Shown one piece after another: positions 43,917 to 52,555 of a DNA stretch of 64,000 nt. Source of the DNA: JBAXZR01 sp041670165 (GTDB taxonomy: Bacteria > Bacillota > Clostridia > Christensenellales > UBA1242); assembly GCA_041670165.1 (NCBI GenBank), contig JBAXZR010000003.1:1-64000 (forward strand), written 5' to 3'. The notes beneath the pieces were generated by a model. It saw nothing but the letters and a program-made list of their open reading frames with translations. It made no database searches and was not told where the DNA came from. Both the position numbers and the translations under genes were made by a program. How positions within the stretch are numbered: position 1 is the first letter of the stretch; the number at the start of each line of letters is the position of its first letter.

Positions 43917-44573
43917 ATGAGAAAGAGTACAAAGTACATTTTTATTTTTTCTATTATTTTTCTGACGATTGGCATCTTTTTGTTTATTCAATCTAGAAGA
44001 TTGCCTTTTTTCAATAATCTAGGTGTTTGGGGAATTGAAAAACAATATTTTTATTCTTTAATCTTAATTTCTCTAGGTTTAATTTTCGCTTTAACAGTTT
44101 TTATTCGATTTATGCGAGCTAGGAGTTTGCTTACTAGCTTGATTCTAACAACAGTATTTACTGCAGCAGCATTTTATTTTGCTGCAAAGTTTGTAACTTG
44201 GGGACCTTTCACTGGTGCAAGGACTGCCGCAACAACTGGAACAACTTCAGCATACACATTTAGCATAGGTTCAAGCATAACTGTTAATCTTGCACAAATT
44301 GGTTTGTTTGCAATTTGGCTTGTGATTGTTGCCTTGATAATGTTTTTTCAAATTAGACCTGTAAAAAAAATTCAAGTTGCATTGGAAACAATATCAAGTG
44401 GTGTTTCGTGTAAAAAATTTAAAATTGGAAAAAGTAAGCAATTTAGAAAAATTGAAGAAGAGCTAGCAAAAATATCTTCAGCGATTTGTCAGCACCAATT
44501 GAAAGTTGCTGAAAAAGAGCGTGCAAAACAAATTGCAAAAGAACGCAAAAGAAAAAATGCAAAGAAATTTTAG
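43917..44573 (+). CDS. Integral membrane protein of unknown function
   Basis: The 218-residue protein has four hydrophobic segments (about 7-25, 44-64, 72-92, 126-147) and a loop rich in Gly/Ala/Thr (TGARTAATTGTTSAY). A long basic cytoplasmic tail with a Lys/Arg/Glu helix ends in KERKRKNAKKF. No family is recognised. The start is uncertain: the ATG at 43917 has no Shine-Dalgarno sequence and follows a TATATATA run, and the frame is open to 43881. The basic tail could contact nucleic acid or ribosomes; that is speculation. Confidence 0.55.
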   Translation: MRKSTKYIFIFSIIFLTIGIFLFIQSRRLPFFNNLGVWGIEKQYFYSLILISLGLIFALTVFIRFMRARSLLTSLILTTVFTAAAFYFAAKFVTWGPFTGARTAATTGTTSAYTFSIGSSITVNLAQIGLFAIWLVIVALIMFFQIRPVKKIQVALETISSGVSCKKFKIGKSKQFRKIEEELAKISSAICQHQLKVAEKERAKQIAKERKRKNAKKF

Positions 44574-44581
44574 ATTTTTAC

Positions 44582-44610
44582 TTGCATTTTGAGTTTCTTT
44601 ATGATATATT
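44582..44610 (+). promoter_or_regulatory. Sigma-A promoter of rplS
   Basis: TTGCAT (44582-44587), 17 bases, and TATATT (44605-44610) predict a start near 44617 and a leader of about 63 bases. Confidence 0.7.
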
Positions 44611-44616
44611 CTCTCA

Positions 44617-44679
44617 GTTGACTTCGGGTGCTCCGCTGTTACTAAAACATGAACACCAAGGATATAAGGAGGATAAGTC
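44617..44679 (+). ncRNA. L19-type ribosomal protein leader
   Basis: The leader folds into a compact hairpin. GGTG (44627-44630) pairs with CACC (44654-44657), and TGTT (44637-44640) pairs with AACA (44646-44649), leaving an asymmetric internal loop with CTCCGC. It ends in a strong AAGGAGGA site before rplS. Firmicutes L19 leaders occupy this position and are thought to bind L19 for feedback control. Match to the Rfam L19 leader is by position and shape only. Confidence 0.5.
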
Positions 44680-45027
44680 ATGAATATTATTGATGTAATT
44701 GAAAATGAAGGCGTTCGCAAAGATTTACCACAATTGGAAATCGGAGATACTGTTAAAGTATTTGTAAAAATTAAAGAAGGCGATAAGGAAAGACTTCAAG
44801 CATATGAAGGAACAATTATTGCAAAAAGAAATGGCTCAATTCGCGAAACAATTACTGTTCGCAGAGTTACATATGGTGTTGGAGTAGAAAAGATTTTTCC
44901 TATTAACTCACCAACAATCGATCATATACAAGTTGTTAGCAAAGGAAAAACAAGAAGAGCAAAACTCTATTTCCTTCGTGAAAGAACTGGTAGAGCAGCA
45001 AAACTTGAAACTACAATTCAAGATTAA
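44680..45027 (+). CDS. rplS: 50S ribosomal protein L19
   Basis: L19 lies at the 30S-50S interface. The 115-residue protein has the family core QLEIGDTVKVFVKIKEGDKERLQAYEGTIIAKR, followed by TITVRRVTYGVGVEKIFPINSP and RRAKLYFLRERTGRAAKL. The start has AAGGAGGA. In most bacteria rplS ends the rpsP-rimM-trmD operon; here it is alone, with its own promoter, a structured leader and a terminator, so control is separate. Confidence 0.97.
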   Translation: MNIIDVIENEGVRKDLPQLEIGDTVKVFVKIKEGDKERLQAYEGTIIAKRNGSIRETITVRRVTYGVGVEKIFPINSPTIDHIQVVSKGKTRRAKLYFLRERTGRAAKLETTIQD

Positions 45028-45035
45028 AGAAGATA

Positions 45036-45060
45036 AAACACCTGCAAAGGTGTTTTTTTT
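45036..45060 (+). terminator. rplS terminator
   Basis: AAACACCT and AGGTGTTT pair around a short loop, followed by T's. The bases up to the comM promoter show nothing else. Confidence 0.9.
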
Positions 45061-45251
45061 GTCATAAAAGTGAGTTATTAAATTGCCTTTAAGAATATAA
45101 TTTTAATAATTATAGTTTAAAATTGCAAAGAAAGAAATTGATTTTCATTATATTTTCTAGTTGATTTCATATTAAATTTGAAAATGATTTAATTAAATTC
45201 GACATTATATATTAAATTTTATATAAAAAATAATATTATTTATCATTTTGA

Positions 45252-45280
45252 TTGCTATATACGATTATTTTTTATATACT
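45252..45280 (+). promoter_or_regulatory. Sigma-A promoter of comM
   Basis: TTGCTA (45252-45257), 17 bases, and TATACT (45275-45280) give a leader of about 14 bases ending in AGGAG. Confidence 0.7.
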
Positions 45281-45300
45281 TAACCAAGTTTAGGAGTGAT

Positions 45301-46830
45301 ATGCTAGCAAAAACTTTTAGTTTTGGTTTGATTGGTTTAAAGGGTTACAATGTTGTTGTTGAAGTTGATATTGGCGGAGGATTGCCATCTTTTGACTTAG
45401 TTGGTCTCGCTGACACTTCAATTAAAGAAAGCAAAGAAAGAGTTAAATCTGCAATTAAAAATAGTGGCTATGAATATCCTATTTCAAAAATAACCATTAA
45501 TCTTGCACCTGCTGATATAAAAAAAGAAGGTCCAATATATGACCTTGCAATTGCAATGGGAATTTTGGCTGCAAGTTCTTCAGCAAATTTTGAAAAAGTT
45601 CAAGAATATGTTATTCTTGGCGAATTATCACTTGATGGAACTGTTAGAAAAATTGCAGGAGTTTTGCCAATTTTGATTTCTGCAAGGGAAAATGGTTTTA
45701 AAAAATTTATTATTCCTCATGAAAATTGTTTGGAAGCAAGCTTTATTAGTGGAATTGAAGTTTATCCTGTTTTTTCTCTTGAGCAGGCAATTAATTTTGT
45801 TAATGGAGAACAAACCATTGAACCCATTGTAACAAGCAATTTTGAAAGTACAAAAGATAAAACCGAATACAATGATTTTGCTTCTGTAAAGGGGCAATAT
45901 TCAGCAAAAAGAGCTTTGGAAATTGCTGCGGCTGGAGGACATAATGTTTTGATGATTGGACCTCCTGGAAGTGGCAAAACAATGCTAGCAAAGTGTTTTC
46001 CGTCCATTTTGCCTGATATGACTTTTGAAGAAGCACTCGAAGTTACAAAAATCCACAGTGTTGCTGGAATTTTGGATTCTAAACAGGGGATTGTTTTTAA
46101 TAGACCATTTAGATCTCCACATCACACTTCAACTATAATTAGTTTGACTGGTGGTGGAAGAACCAGTAAACCTGGGGAAATTTCTGTTGCACATAATGGT
46201 GTTTTGTTTTTAGATGAAATGCCAGAATATGATCGACATACAATTGAAGCATTAAGACAGCCACTTGAAGATGGTGTGATTACAATTGCTAGGAATGACC
46301 AAACAATTACATATCCAGCAAATTTCACTCTTATTGCAAGCATGAATCCTTGTCCATGTGGTTACTATGGAAGCAAAATTAATCAATGTAAATGTACACC
46401 ATCTCAAATAAACCGATACAGAAGTAAACTTAGTGGTCCGCTTATGGATAGAATTGATTTATACCTTGAAGTTGATAATGTTACTTACAGCGATTTGACA
46501 AGTAAAAGAACTGAAGAAAGTTCGGAAAATATTAAAAAACGAGTAAATTTTGCTCGTAAAATTCAACTTGAAAGATTTGAAGGCACAAAAACTTTTAGTA
46601 ATTCAAAAATGAGTCCAGCTTTGTGCAAAAAATATTGTTTACTTGATTGTGAAAGTGAAAAGCTACTCGAAGAAGCATTCAACAATTTGAAATTGTCGGC
46701 AAGAGCACATAATCGCATTTTGAAAGTTGCACGCACAATTGCAGATTTAGATGGAAGTGAAAATATTGAACTTCAACATCTTGCCGAAGCAATTCAATAT
46801 CGTTCACTTGACAGAAAATTTTTTAATTAA
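45301..46830 (+). CDS. comM: ComM/YifB family AAA+ ATPase (Mg-chelatase-like)
   Basis: The 509-residue protein has the YifB layout: an N-terminal Lon-protease-like domain (about 20-190), then the AAA+ core. The core has Walker A GPPGSGKTML at residue 220, PFRSPHHTSTIISLTGGG, Walker B GVLFLDEMPEY and ASMNPCPCGYYG, followed by the Mg-chelatase C-terminal domain. In Gram-negative bacteria ComM is a hexameric helicase that extends branch migration of incoming DNA in natural transformation. dprA follows 12 bases later, which supports a DNA-uptake or recombination role, although no uptake pilus genes are in the window. Confidence 0.93.
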   Translation: MLAKTFSFGLIGLKGYNVVVEVDIGGGLPSFDLVGLADTSIKESKERVKSAIKNSGYEYPISKITINLAPADIKKEGPIYDLAIAMGILAASSSANFEKVQEYVILGELSLDGTVRKIAGVLPILISARENGFKKFIIPHENCLEASFISGIEVYPVFSLEQAINFVNGEQTIEPIVTSNFESTKDKTEYNDFASVKGQYSAKRALEIAAAGGHNVLMIGPPGSGKTMLAKCFPSILPDMTFEEALEVTKIHSVAGILDSKQGIVFNRPFRSPHHTSTIISLTGGGRTSKPGEISVAHNGVLFLDEMPEYDRHTIEALRQPLEDGVITIARNDQTITYPANFTLIASMNPCPCGYYGSKINQCKCTPSQINRYRSKLSGPLMDRIDLYLEVDNVTYSDLTSKRTEESSENIKKRVNFARKIQLERFEGTKTFSNSKMSPALCKKYCLLDCESEKLLEEAFNNLKLSARAHNRILKVARTIADLDGSENIELQHLAEAIQYRSLDRKFFN

Positions 46831-46842
46831 AAGGAAACGATT

Positions 46843-47934
46843 ATGGAATATAGTTTAAATGAAAAAGTTGTAATTTGGTTGACTGCATTTGAACATATGA
46901 CTGAAAAAAGGCAATATGCCATTCTTGATTTGTTTGAGAAACCACAAGATATCTTCGAAAAGTTTGAAGAAAAGAGTGAACAAATTGAAGGAATTGTTGG
47001 CAAATCAAATTTTGATAAAATGAAACCTGCATTTAATAATACTTTTTTAAATTCTTATATAAACAATCTTAATAATTTGGGCATAACAGTTGTTACAATT
47101 TTTTCTCATTCTTATCCAAAACTTATGTCAAAGGCTTTTCAACCACCAATTGCACTATTTTGCAAAGGAGAAATTGCTCTTCTTGATTCGCTTTGTTTGG
47201 CTGTTGTTGGAACAAGAAAGCCAACAGCATATGGAAAATCTATTACAGAAAAATTCACAAAAGAGCTTTGTCAAAGCGGTTTTACAATTGTAAGTGGACT
47301 TGCATATGGAATTGATACAGTAGCTCATGAAACCACTCTTGCAAGTGGCGGAAAAACAATTGCGGTTCTTGGTGGTGGATTTAACAATATATATCCTCAA
47401 ATGAATGTGGGACTGGCAAATGAAATCGCAGAAAAAGGTTTGTTAGTTTCAGAATTTGCACCAAGTACTGCTCCAACGAATTACACTTTTCCCAAAAGAA
47501 ATAGAACTGTTGCACTTTTATCTCAAGGTGTTTTAATCACAGAAGCATCAAATAAAAGTGGAACTCTTCACACAAAAAACTTTGCTCTTGAAGAGGGCAG
47601 AGAAGTTTTTGCAACCCCTGGCAATATAAACAGTGAAGAAAGCAAAGGTTCAAATGAAATGATTAGAAATGGCGAAGCATGTTGTGTCCTTTGCCCTGAA
47701 GATATTGCAACTGTCTTTAAAAAGAATGTTAAACCAATTGAATTTAAAAAACAAATCCAGTTGTCTATTGAAGAAAATCTTGTTGCTGATCTTTTAAGAA
47801 ATTCAGAAGTTTTCTATGATGATATTTTAAGTTCCACGGGTATGGAAGCAAAAAAACTTAATGGTTTGCTTACTACAATGCAAATTAGAAATATCATTAC
47901 AAAACTGCCCGGAAACTACTATACATTGTTATAA
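46843..47934 (+). CDS. dprA: DNA processing protein DprA
   Basis: DprA (Smf) protects incoming single-stranded DNA and loads RecA. The 363-residue protein has an N-terminal SAM-like helical part and the extended Rossmann DprA domain: AVVGTRKPTAYGKS, GFTIVSGLAYGIDTVAHETTL, GGGFNNIYPQMN, FPKRNRTVALLSQGVLITEA and FATPGNI. A C-terminal winged helix of the DprA_WH type follows. It shares a run with comM upstream; topA begins 89 bases downstream with a possible promoter (TTGTTT, 18 bases, TGATAT at 47956-47985). Confidence 0.95.
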   Translation: MEYSLNEKVVIWLTAFEHMTEKRQYAILDLFEKPQDIFEKFEEKSEQIEGIVGKSNFDKMKPAFNNTFLNSYINNLNNLGITVVTIFSHSYPKLMSKAFQPPIALFCKGEIALLDSLCLAVVGTRKPTAYGKSITEKFTKELCQSGFTIVSGLAYGIDTVAHETTLASGGKTIAVLGGGFNNIYPQMNVGLANEIAEKGLLVSEFAPSTAPTNYTFPKRNRTVALLSQGVLITEASNKSGTLHTKNFALEEGREVFATPGNINSEESKGSNEMIRNGEACCVLCPEDIATVFKKNVKPIEFKKQIQLSIEENLVADLLRNSEVFYDDILSSTGMEAKKLNGLLTTMQIRNIITKLPGNYYTLL

Positions 47935-48023
47935 AAAATGCTAATATAAGAAAAATTGTTTGATATTTTTGCTATTTGGTGATATTTTAGTTGCGAATGA
48001 TAATAGAAATTTAAGGAGAATTA

Positions 48024-50213
48024 ATGAAGCTCGTTGTTATTGAAGGACCCGGAAAAAGAGAAACATTACAAAAATATTTAGGTGAAGATTATAAAGTTAT
48101 TGCATCAAAAGGACATGTTAGAGATTTGCCAAAAAATTCTTTTGGTGTAAATTTAAAAACATTCGAACCAATATATGAAATTTTGTCAGATAAAAAAGAA
48201 GTTGAAAAAGAACTTAAAACCATGGCAAAAAAAGCTTCTGAAGTTTTGATTGCAACCGACCCTGATAGAGAAGGAGAAGCAATTTCTTGGCATATTGCTC
48301 ACATTTTGGACATTGATCAAAAAGTTCCTTGCAGAATTGAATTTAATGAAATTTCAAAAGATGTTGTTCTTGCTGCACTTAAAAAACCAAGAACAATAAA
48401 CCTTAATCTTGTTGATGCTCAACAAGCTCGAAGAGTTCTTGACCGTATTGTTGGTTACAAGCTTTCACCAATTCTTGGCAAAAAAATTCGTTCAAAGCTT
48501 AGTGCTGGAAGAGTTCAATCTGTTGCACTAAAAATGATTGTTGAAAGAGAAAGAGAAGTTTTGAATTTTAAACCTGAAGAATACTGGAATATTTCAGCAA
48601 TTCTTTCAAAAAATGAAGGATTGAAATTTAAAGCAAATTTGACTCAAATTTCTGGAAAAAAAGCTAAAATAACAAACAAAGAACAAGCTGATGCTGTTGA
48701 AGAAGCAGTTAAAAATGCAAATTGGAAAGTTGTTAACATCAAAAAGACTCAAACAAAATCTCATGCGCCAGCTCCATTTATAACAAGTTCAATGCAACAA
48801 GACGCAATTAACAAACTTGGTATGAATTTGCAAAGAGTAAGCATGACCGCTCAACAATTATATGAAGGTGTTGAAATATCTGGTGAAGGTAAAACCGCCT
48901 TAATAACTTACATAAGAACTGATAGCACAAGAATAAGCGAAACGGCTCAAACTCAAGCAAAAGAACATATAATAAAAACTTTTGGAAAAGAATTTGCTCC
49001 TGCCAAGTTTAATAATTATGTTGCCAAAAAAAGTGCTCAAGACGCCCATGAAGCAATTAGACCAATTCATGTTGATATAGCTCCTGAAAGCGTTGAAGGC
49101 AAAATCTCTAATGATTGCTACAAACTATACAAGCTTATTTATGAAAGATTTTTAGCAAGTCAAATGAGTGAGGCTGTTTTCAACAATGTTAGTGTTGATA
49201 TTGAAGTAAATAACCACACTTTTAGAGCAACTGGAAAAACCCCAGTGTTTGCTGGATTTTTGGCTGTTTATCAAAATTATGAAGAAACTAACGATGAAGA
49301 AAAAGACCCTAAAATTCCTGCATTATCTGAAAACGATTTGCTTGTTAATCATGAACTTAAAAAAGAACAAAAATTCACAAAGCCACCTGCAAGATACACT
49401 GAAGGTACTCTTGTTGAGAGCATGGAAAAAGTTGGAATTGGCAGACCTGCCACATATGCTCCAACAATTACAACACTTGCTCAAAGAGAATATACAGACA
49501 AAGAAGGCAAGTATCTTAAACCAACTGAGCTTGGTATTACAGTTACAGATTATCTAGACGAACACTTTAAAAAGTTTATAAATGTTGAATTTACCGCAAA
49601 AATGGAAGGCTATCTTGATGAAATTGCTGAAGGTGAAAAGGATTGGAAAGCTTGGATTGAAAAATTTTGGCTTCAATTTTCACAAAGTTTGGAGCTTGCT
49701 GATGAAAATAGTAGCAGTTTAAAAGTTCCACCTATTGAAACTGACAAAAAATGTCCAAAATGTGGGGCGAATCTCTTTTTAAGAGAGGGAAGATTTGGAA
49801 AATTCTTGGCTTGTAGTGCTTTTCCTAAATGCAAATATACTGAAAAGCTTGAAAGTGAACAAGAAAAAGCTGAACCTAAACAAGAACCTGTTCTTAGCGA
49901 TGAAGTTTGTTCAAAATGTGGTGCAAAAATGTATATTAGGCAAGGAAAGTATGGTCCTTACCTTGCTTGTAGTGCTTTTCCTAAATGTAAAAACATTCAA
50001 CGCATAAAAAAAGTCACTGCCGATTCTAATAGTGATAAAAAAGATAATGAAAAAGAACAAAGTAAAACTCAATCAAAAGGTATTGACTCTGGAAAAAAAT
50101 GCTCCAAATGTGGTAAACCAATGATGATTAAAGAAGGAAGATACGGACAATTCCTTGCATGCAGTGGTTTTCCTAAATGCAGAAATATAGAAAAAATAGA
50201 AAAGGGAAATTAA
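48024..50213 (+). CDS. topA: DNA topoisomerase I
   Basis: This type IA topoisomerase relaxes negative supercoils. The 729-residue protein starts with the TOPRIM domain (KLVVIEGPGKRETLQKYL, IATDPDREGEAISWHI). The catalytic Tyr296 is in TYIRTDSTRIS, and VGIGRPATYAPTI follows. Three C-terminal four-cysteine zinc ribbons are of the type KCPKCGANLFLREGRFGKFLACSAFPKC. The common ESPAKAKTI is EGPGKRETL here, which is a variant form. The start has AAGGAG. The stop overlaps the trmFO start by one base (TAATG). The topA-trmFO order is typical of Firmicutes. Confidence 0.96.
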   Translation: MKLVVIEGPGKRETLQKYLGEDYKVIASKGHVRDLPKNSFGVNLKTFEPIYEILSDKKEVEKELKTMAKKASEVLIATDPDREGEAISWHIAHILDIDQKVPCRIEFNEISKDVVLAALKKPRTINLNLVDAQQARRVLDRIVGYKLSPILGKKIRSKLSAGRVQSVALKMIVEREREVLNFKPEEYWNISAILSKNEGLKFKANLTQISGKKAKITNKEQADAVEEAVKNANWKVVNIKKTQTKSHAPAPFITSSMQQDAINKLGMNLQRVSMTAQQLYEGVEISGEGKTALITYIRTDSTRISETAQTQAKEHIIKTFGKEFAPAKFNNYVAKKSAQDAHEAIRPIHVDIAPESVEGKISNDCYKLYKLIYERFLASQMSEAVFNNVSVDIEVNNHTFRATGKTPVFAGFLAVYQNYEETNDEEKDPKIPALSENDLLVNHELKKEQKFTKPPARYTEGTLVESMEKVGIGRPATYAPTITTLAQREYTDKEGKYLKPTELGITVTDYLDEHFKKFINVEFTAKMEGYLDEIAEGEKDWKAWIEKFWLQFSQSLELADENSSSLKVPPIETDKKCPKCGANLFLREGRFGKFLACSAFPKCKYTEKLESEQEKAEPKQEPVLSDEVCSKCGAKMYIRQGKYGPYLACSAFPKCKNIQRIKKVTADSNSDKKDNEKEQSKTQSKGIDSGKKCSKCGKPMMIKEGRYGQFLACSGFPKCRNIEKIEKGN

Positions 50214-51538
50214 TGAGTTTCGAAATGAAAGCTGTTGTTATTGGTGCAGGACTTGCTGGAAGTGAATCAGCTTATTTTCTTGCTGAGCATGGTGTGAAAG
50301 TTACTCTGATTGAAATGAAACCACAAAAGAAAACTCCTGCACACAAAAATGATCTTTTTGGTGAGCTTGTTTGTAGCAATTCGCTAAAAAGTGAAGATGA
50401 GCTTACGGCAAGTGGACTATTAAAAAAAGAACTTGAAATCCTTGATTGCTTTCTTTTGAAATGTGCAATTTCTTCAAGAGTGCCTGCTGGTGGAGCACTA
50501 GCTGTAGATAGAGAAATTTTTGCAAAAACGATTACTGATAAATTAAAAACACACCCAAATATTACAATTATTCAAAAAGAGCAAGAAGACCTTGATTTTT
50601 CTTGCCCTGTAATTTTGGCAACTGGTCCATTAACTGATGGAAAAATTAAAGAAGCACTTGGAAAAATTATTGGAAATAATAATTTGTTTTTCTATGATGC
50701 CATTGCACCTATTGTTGAATCCAGTTCAGTAGATATGGATTTTGCTTTTTGGGGAAATCGTTATGACAAAGGTGGAGAGGCAGGAGATTATATCAATTGC
50801 CCCATGAACAAAGAAGAGTTTAACAATTTTTATACTGAACTAATAAAAGCAAAAACAGTGCCGCTTAAAGAATTTGAAGAATTAAAAGTTTTTGAAGGCT
50901 GTATGCCAGTTGAACAGATTGCTTTGCGTGGTTTTCAGTGTTTAAGATTTGGACCAATGAAACCTGTTGGATTGTTTTATGAAAAAGAAAATAGAATGCC
51001 TTGGGCAGCAGTTCAACTTAGAAAGGAAAACACTCAAGGCACAACATTTAATCTTGTTGGTTTTCAAACAAATTTAACATTTGGTGAACAAAAAAGAATT
51101 TTTTCAATGATTCCTGCATTAAAGAATGCGGAATTTGTTAGATATGGAGTTATGCATAGAAATTCATATTTAAATGCTCCACTTTCTTTAACTCATTTTT
51201 CTTCTCTTAAAAATTCTCCAAACATTTTTGTTGCAGGGCAACTGTCTGGCGTTGAAGGATATATGGAAAGCATTGCTAGTGGACTTTTTTGTGCTATTAA
51301 TGTTCTTAAAACTTTGCAAGAAAAACCTCTTTTTGTTCCAAGTTCAAAAACTTGTTTTGGAGCTTTGTTCAATGAAATATCTTCTGAAGTAAAGAAAAAT
51401 TTTCAACCAGTAAATGCAAATTATGGAATTATGAATATGCCTGACAACAAATTTCCATCAAAAAATGAAAAAAGAAAAAAAATATTGGAAGAATCATTAT
51501 TTGAAATTAATGTTTACAAAGAGAATATTGAAAAATAG
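50213..51538 (+). CDS. trmFO: Folate-dependent tRNA (uracil-54-C5)-methyltransferase
   Basis: TrmFO makes ribothymidine at position 54 of tRNA from methylene-tetrahydrofolate with FAD. The 441-residue protein begins with the FAD motif VVIGAGLAGSESAYFLAEHGVKV, then LIEMKP, the family cysteine stretch ELVCSNSLKSE and FFYDAIAPIVE. The C-terminal FVAGQLSGVEGYMES and a conserved NYGIM stretch follow. The frame extends to 50177 inside topA; the ATG at 50213 with AAAGGGAAA is the natural start. Confidence 0.95.
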   Translation: MSFEMKAVVIGAGLAGSESAYFLAEHGVKVTLIEMKPQKKTPAHKNDLFGELVCSNSLKSEDELTASGLLKKELEILDCFLLKCAISSRVPAGGALAVDREIFAKTITDKLKTHPNITIIQKEQEDLDFSCPVILATGPLTDGKIKEALGKIIGNNNLFFYDAIAPIVESSSVDMDFAFWGNRYDKGGEAGDYINCPMNKEEFNNFYTELIKAKTVPLKEFEELKVFEGCMPVEQIALRGFQCLRFGPMKPVGLFYEKENRMPWAAVQLRKENTQGTTFNLVGFQTNLTFGEQKRIFSMIPALKNAEFVRYGVMHRNSYLNAPLSLTHFSSLKNSPNIFVAGQLSGVEGYMESIASGLFCAINVLKTLQEKPLFVPSSKTCFGALFNEISSEVKKNFQPVNANYGIMNMPDNKFPSKNEKRKKILEESLFEINVYKENIEK

Positions 51539-51570
51539 AATAAAAATTCTAATAAATAAATTGAAGTTAT

Positions 51571-51599
51571 TTGCAAAAAAATTTGATTTGTGTTAGACT
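51571..51599 (+). promoter_or_regulatory. Promoter of the RseC-like gene and trxA
   Basis: TTGCAA (51571-51576), 17 bases, and TAGACT (51594-51599) predict a leader of about 80 bases. A reading frame through this stretch is rejected because the promoter lies within it. Confidence 0.6.
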
Positions 51600-51684
51600 C
51601 AAAAAGTCTAAAAAAGTAAAATTCTCATTATTATCAACTTGTTTTTTATTAAAGAATGTTTTTAGATTATTATTTGGAGGTAAA

Positions 51685-52065
51685 ATGAATTTAATTGGGA
51701 CTGTTGAATTATCTACACCAAAAAAAGCAGTAGTATTACTTGAAGAAGAAAAAACTGAAAATGGTTTGCCACAAGTAAAAAGAATTGAATGTGAAAATCA
51801 AATTCTCGCTGAAATTGGAAATAAAGTAAGTTTGGAGTGTGTTACTCATAGCAATGATAAATTTCAATTTATAGTAAGATTCATTCCTCTTGTTTTAATT
51901 TTGGCAGGAATTTTTCTTAGTCTTTTAGCAAGCGAAGAAATTGTTCGTTTTGCAATTATTGTTGCTGGAGCATTTGTTGGATTTTTAATTTCTTGGATTT
52001 TGGTAATAATTTTGAACTCAAAATCAAAGACTATTTATAAAATTGAAAAAATTTTGGAGGAGTAA
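51685..52065 (+). CDS. RseC/MucC-like membrane protein
   Basis: The 126-residue protein has a soluble N-terminal part (about 1-60) and two adjacent membrane helices (about 64-82 and 88-110), the layout of the RseC/MucC family. RseC acts with the Rsx/Rnf complex to keep SoxR reduced in E. coli. In Firmicutes the family often sits near Rnf genes, which are not seen here. The paired cysteines of classic RseC are mostly missing (only C28 and C47-like singles), so the assignment rests on topology. GGAGG precedes the ATG at 51685. trxA follows after three bases, which suits a redox theme. Confidence 0.55.
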   Translation: MNLIGTVELSTPKKAVVLLEEEKTENGLPQVKRIECENQILAEIGNKVSLECVTHSNDKFQFIVRFIPLVLILAGIFLSLLASEEIVRFAIIVAGAFVGFLISWILVIILNSKSKTIYKIEKILEE

Positions 52066-52068
52066 TGT

Positions 52069-52380
52069 ATGAAAATTTTGTCATCTAAAGAATTCGAAGA
52101 AAAAATTAAGGAAGAAAATAAAGTTGTACTTGTAGATTTTTTTGCTACATGGTGTGGACCATGCAAAATGCTTGCACCTTTGCTTGAACAAGCAAGCCAT
52201 GAGCTTAAAGAAAATCAAGAAATATACAAACTAGACATTGATGAGTCTTTGGACATTGCTAAAAAGTTTGGAGTTATGAGCGTTCCTACAATGATAATCT
52301 TTAAAGATGGAAAAGAAGTAAATAGAGTGGTTGGACTTCGCCAAAAAGCTCAAATATTGGAAGCAATTAACAAATTCTAA
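52069..52380 (+). CDS. trxA: Thioredoxin
   Basis: The 103-residue thioredoxin has the active site WCGPCK with Cys29 and Cys32, the cis-proline stretch VMSVPTMIIFKDGKEV, and normal length. It reduces disulfides in cytoplasmic proteins. The ATG at 52069 has GGAGGAG at a good distance; another ATG overlapping the previous stop (52065) is out of frame. It is co-transcribed with the RseC-like gene and closed by a strong terminator. No trxB is in the window. Confidence 0.96.
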   Translation: MKILSSKEFEEKIKEENKVVLVDFFATWCGPCKMLAPLLEQASHELKENQEIYKLDIDESLDIAKKFGVMSVPTMIIFKDGKEVNRVVGLRQKAQILEAINKF

Positions 52381-52402
52381 TTAAAGTAAAATTTCACATG
52401 TT

Positions 52403-52433
52403 AAAAAAAATGCCTTTTTTAAGGCATTTTTTT
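52403..52433 (+). terminator. trxA terminator
   Basis: AAAAAAATGCCTT and AAGGCATTTTTTT form a long stem. The 120 bases after it, up to pyk, are plain A/T sequence. Confidence 0.92.
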
Positions 52434-52555
52434 AACAATGTTATATAAACTTAAGAAATTAGATTAAAAATAAACAAATTATATAAATTTTTACTTAACT
52501 GTAATTAATTTTATTTGTTTATTTAATTATAGATTTTTCTACATAGTAAATTATT

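Noticed and set aside
51571..51684. N-terminal extension of the RseC-like protein by 38 residues
   Set aside because: A promoter lies at the start of the extension, and GGAGG precedes the internal ATG at 51685.
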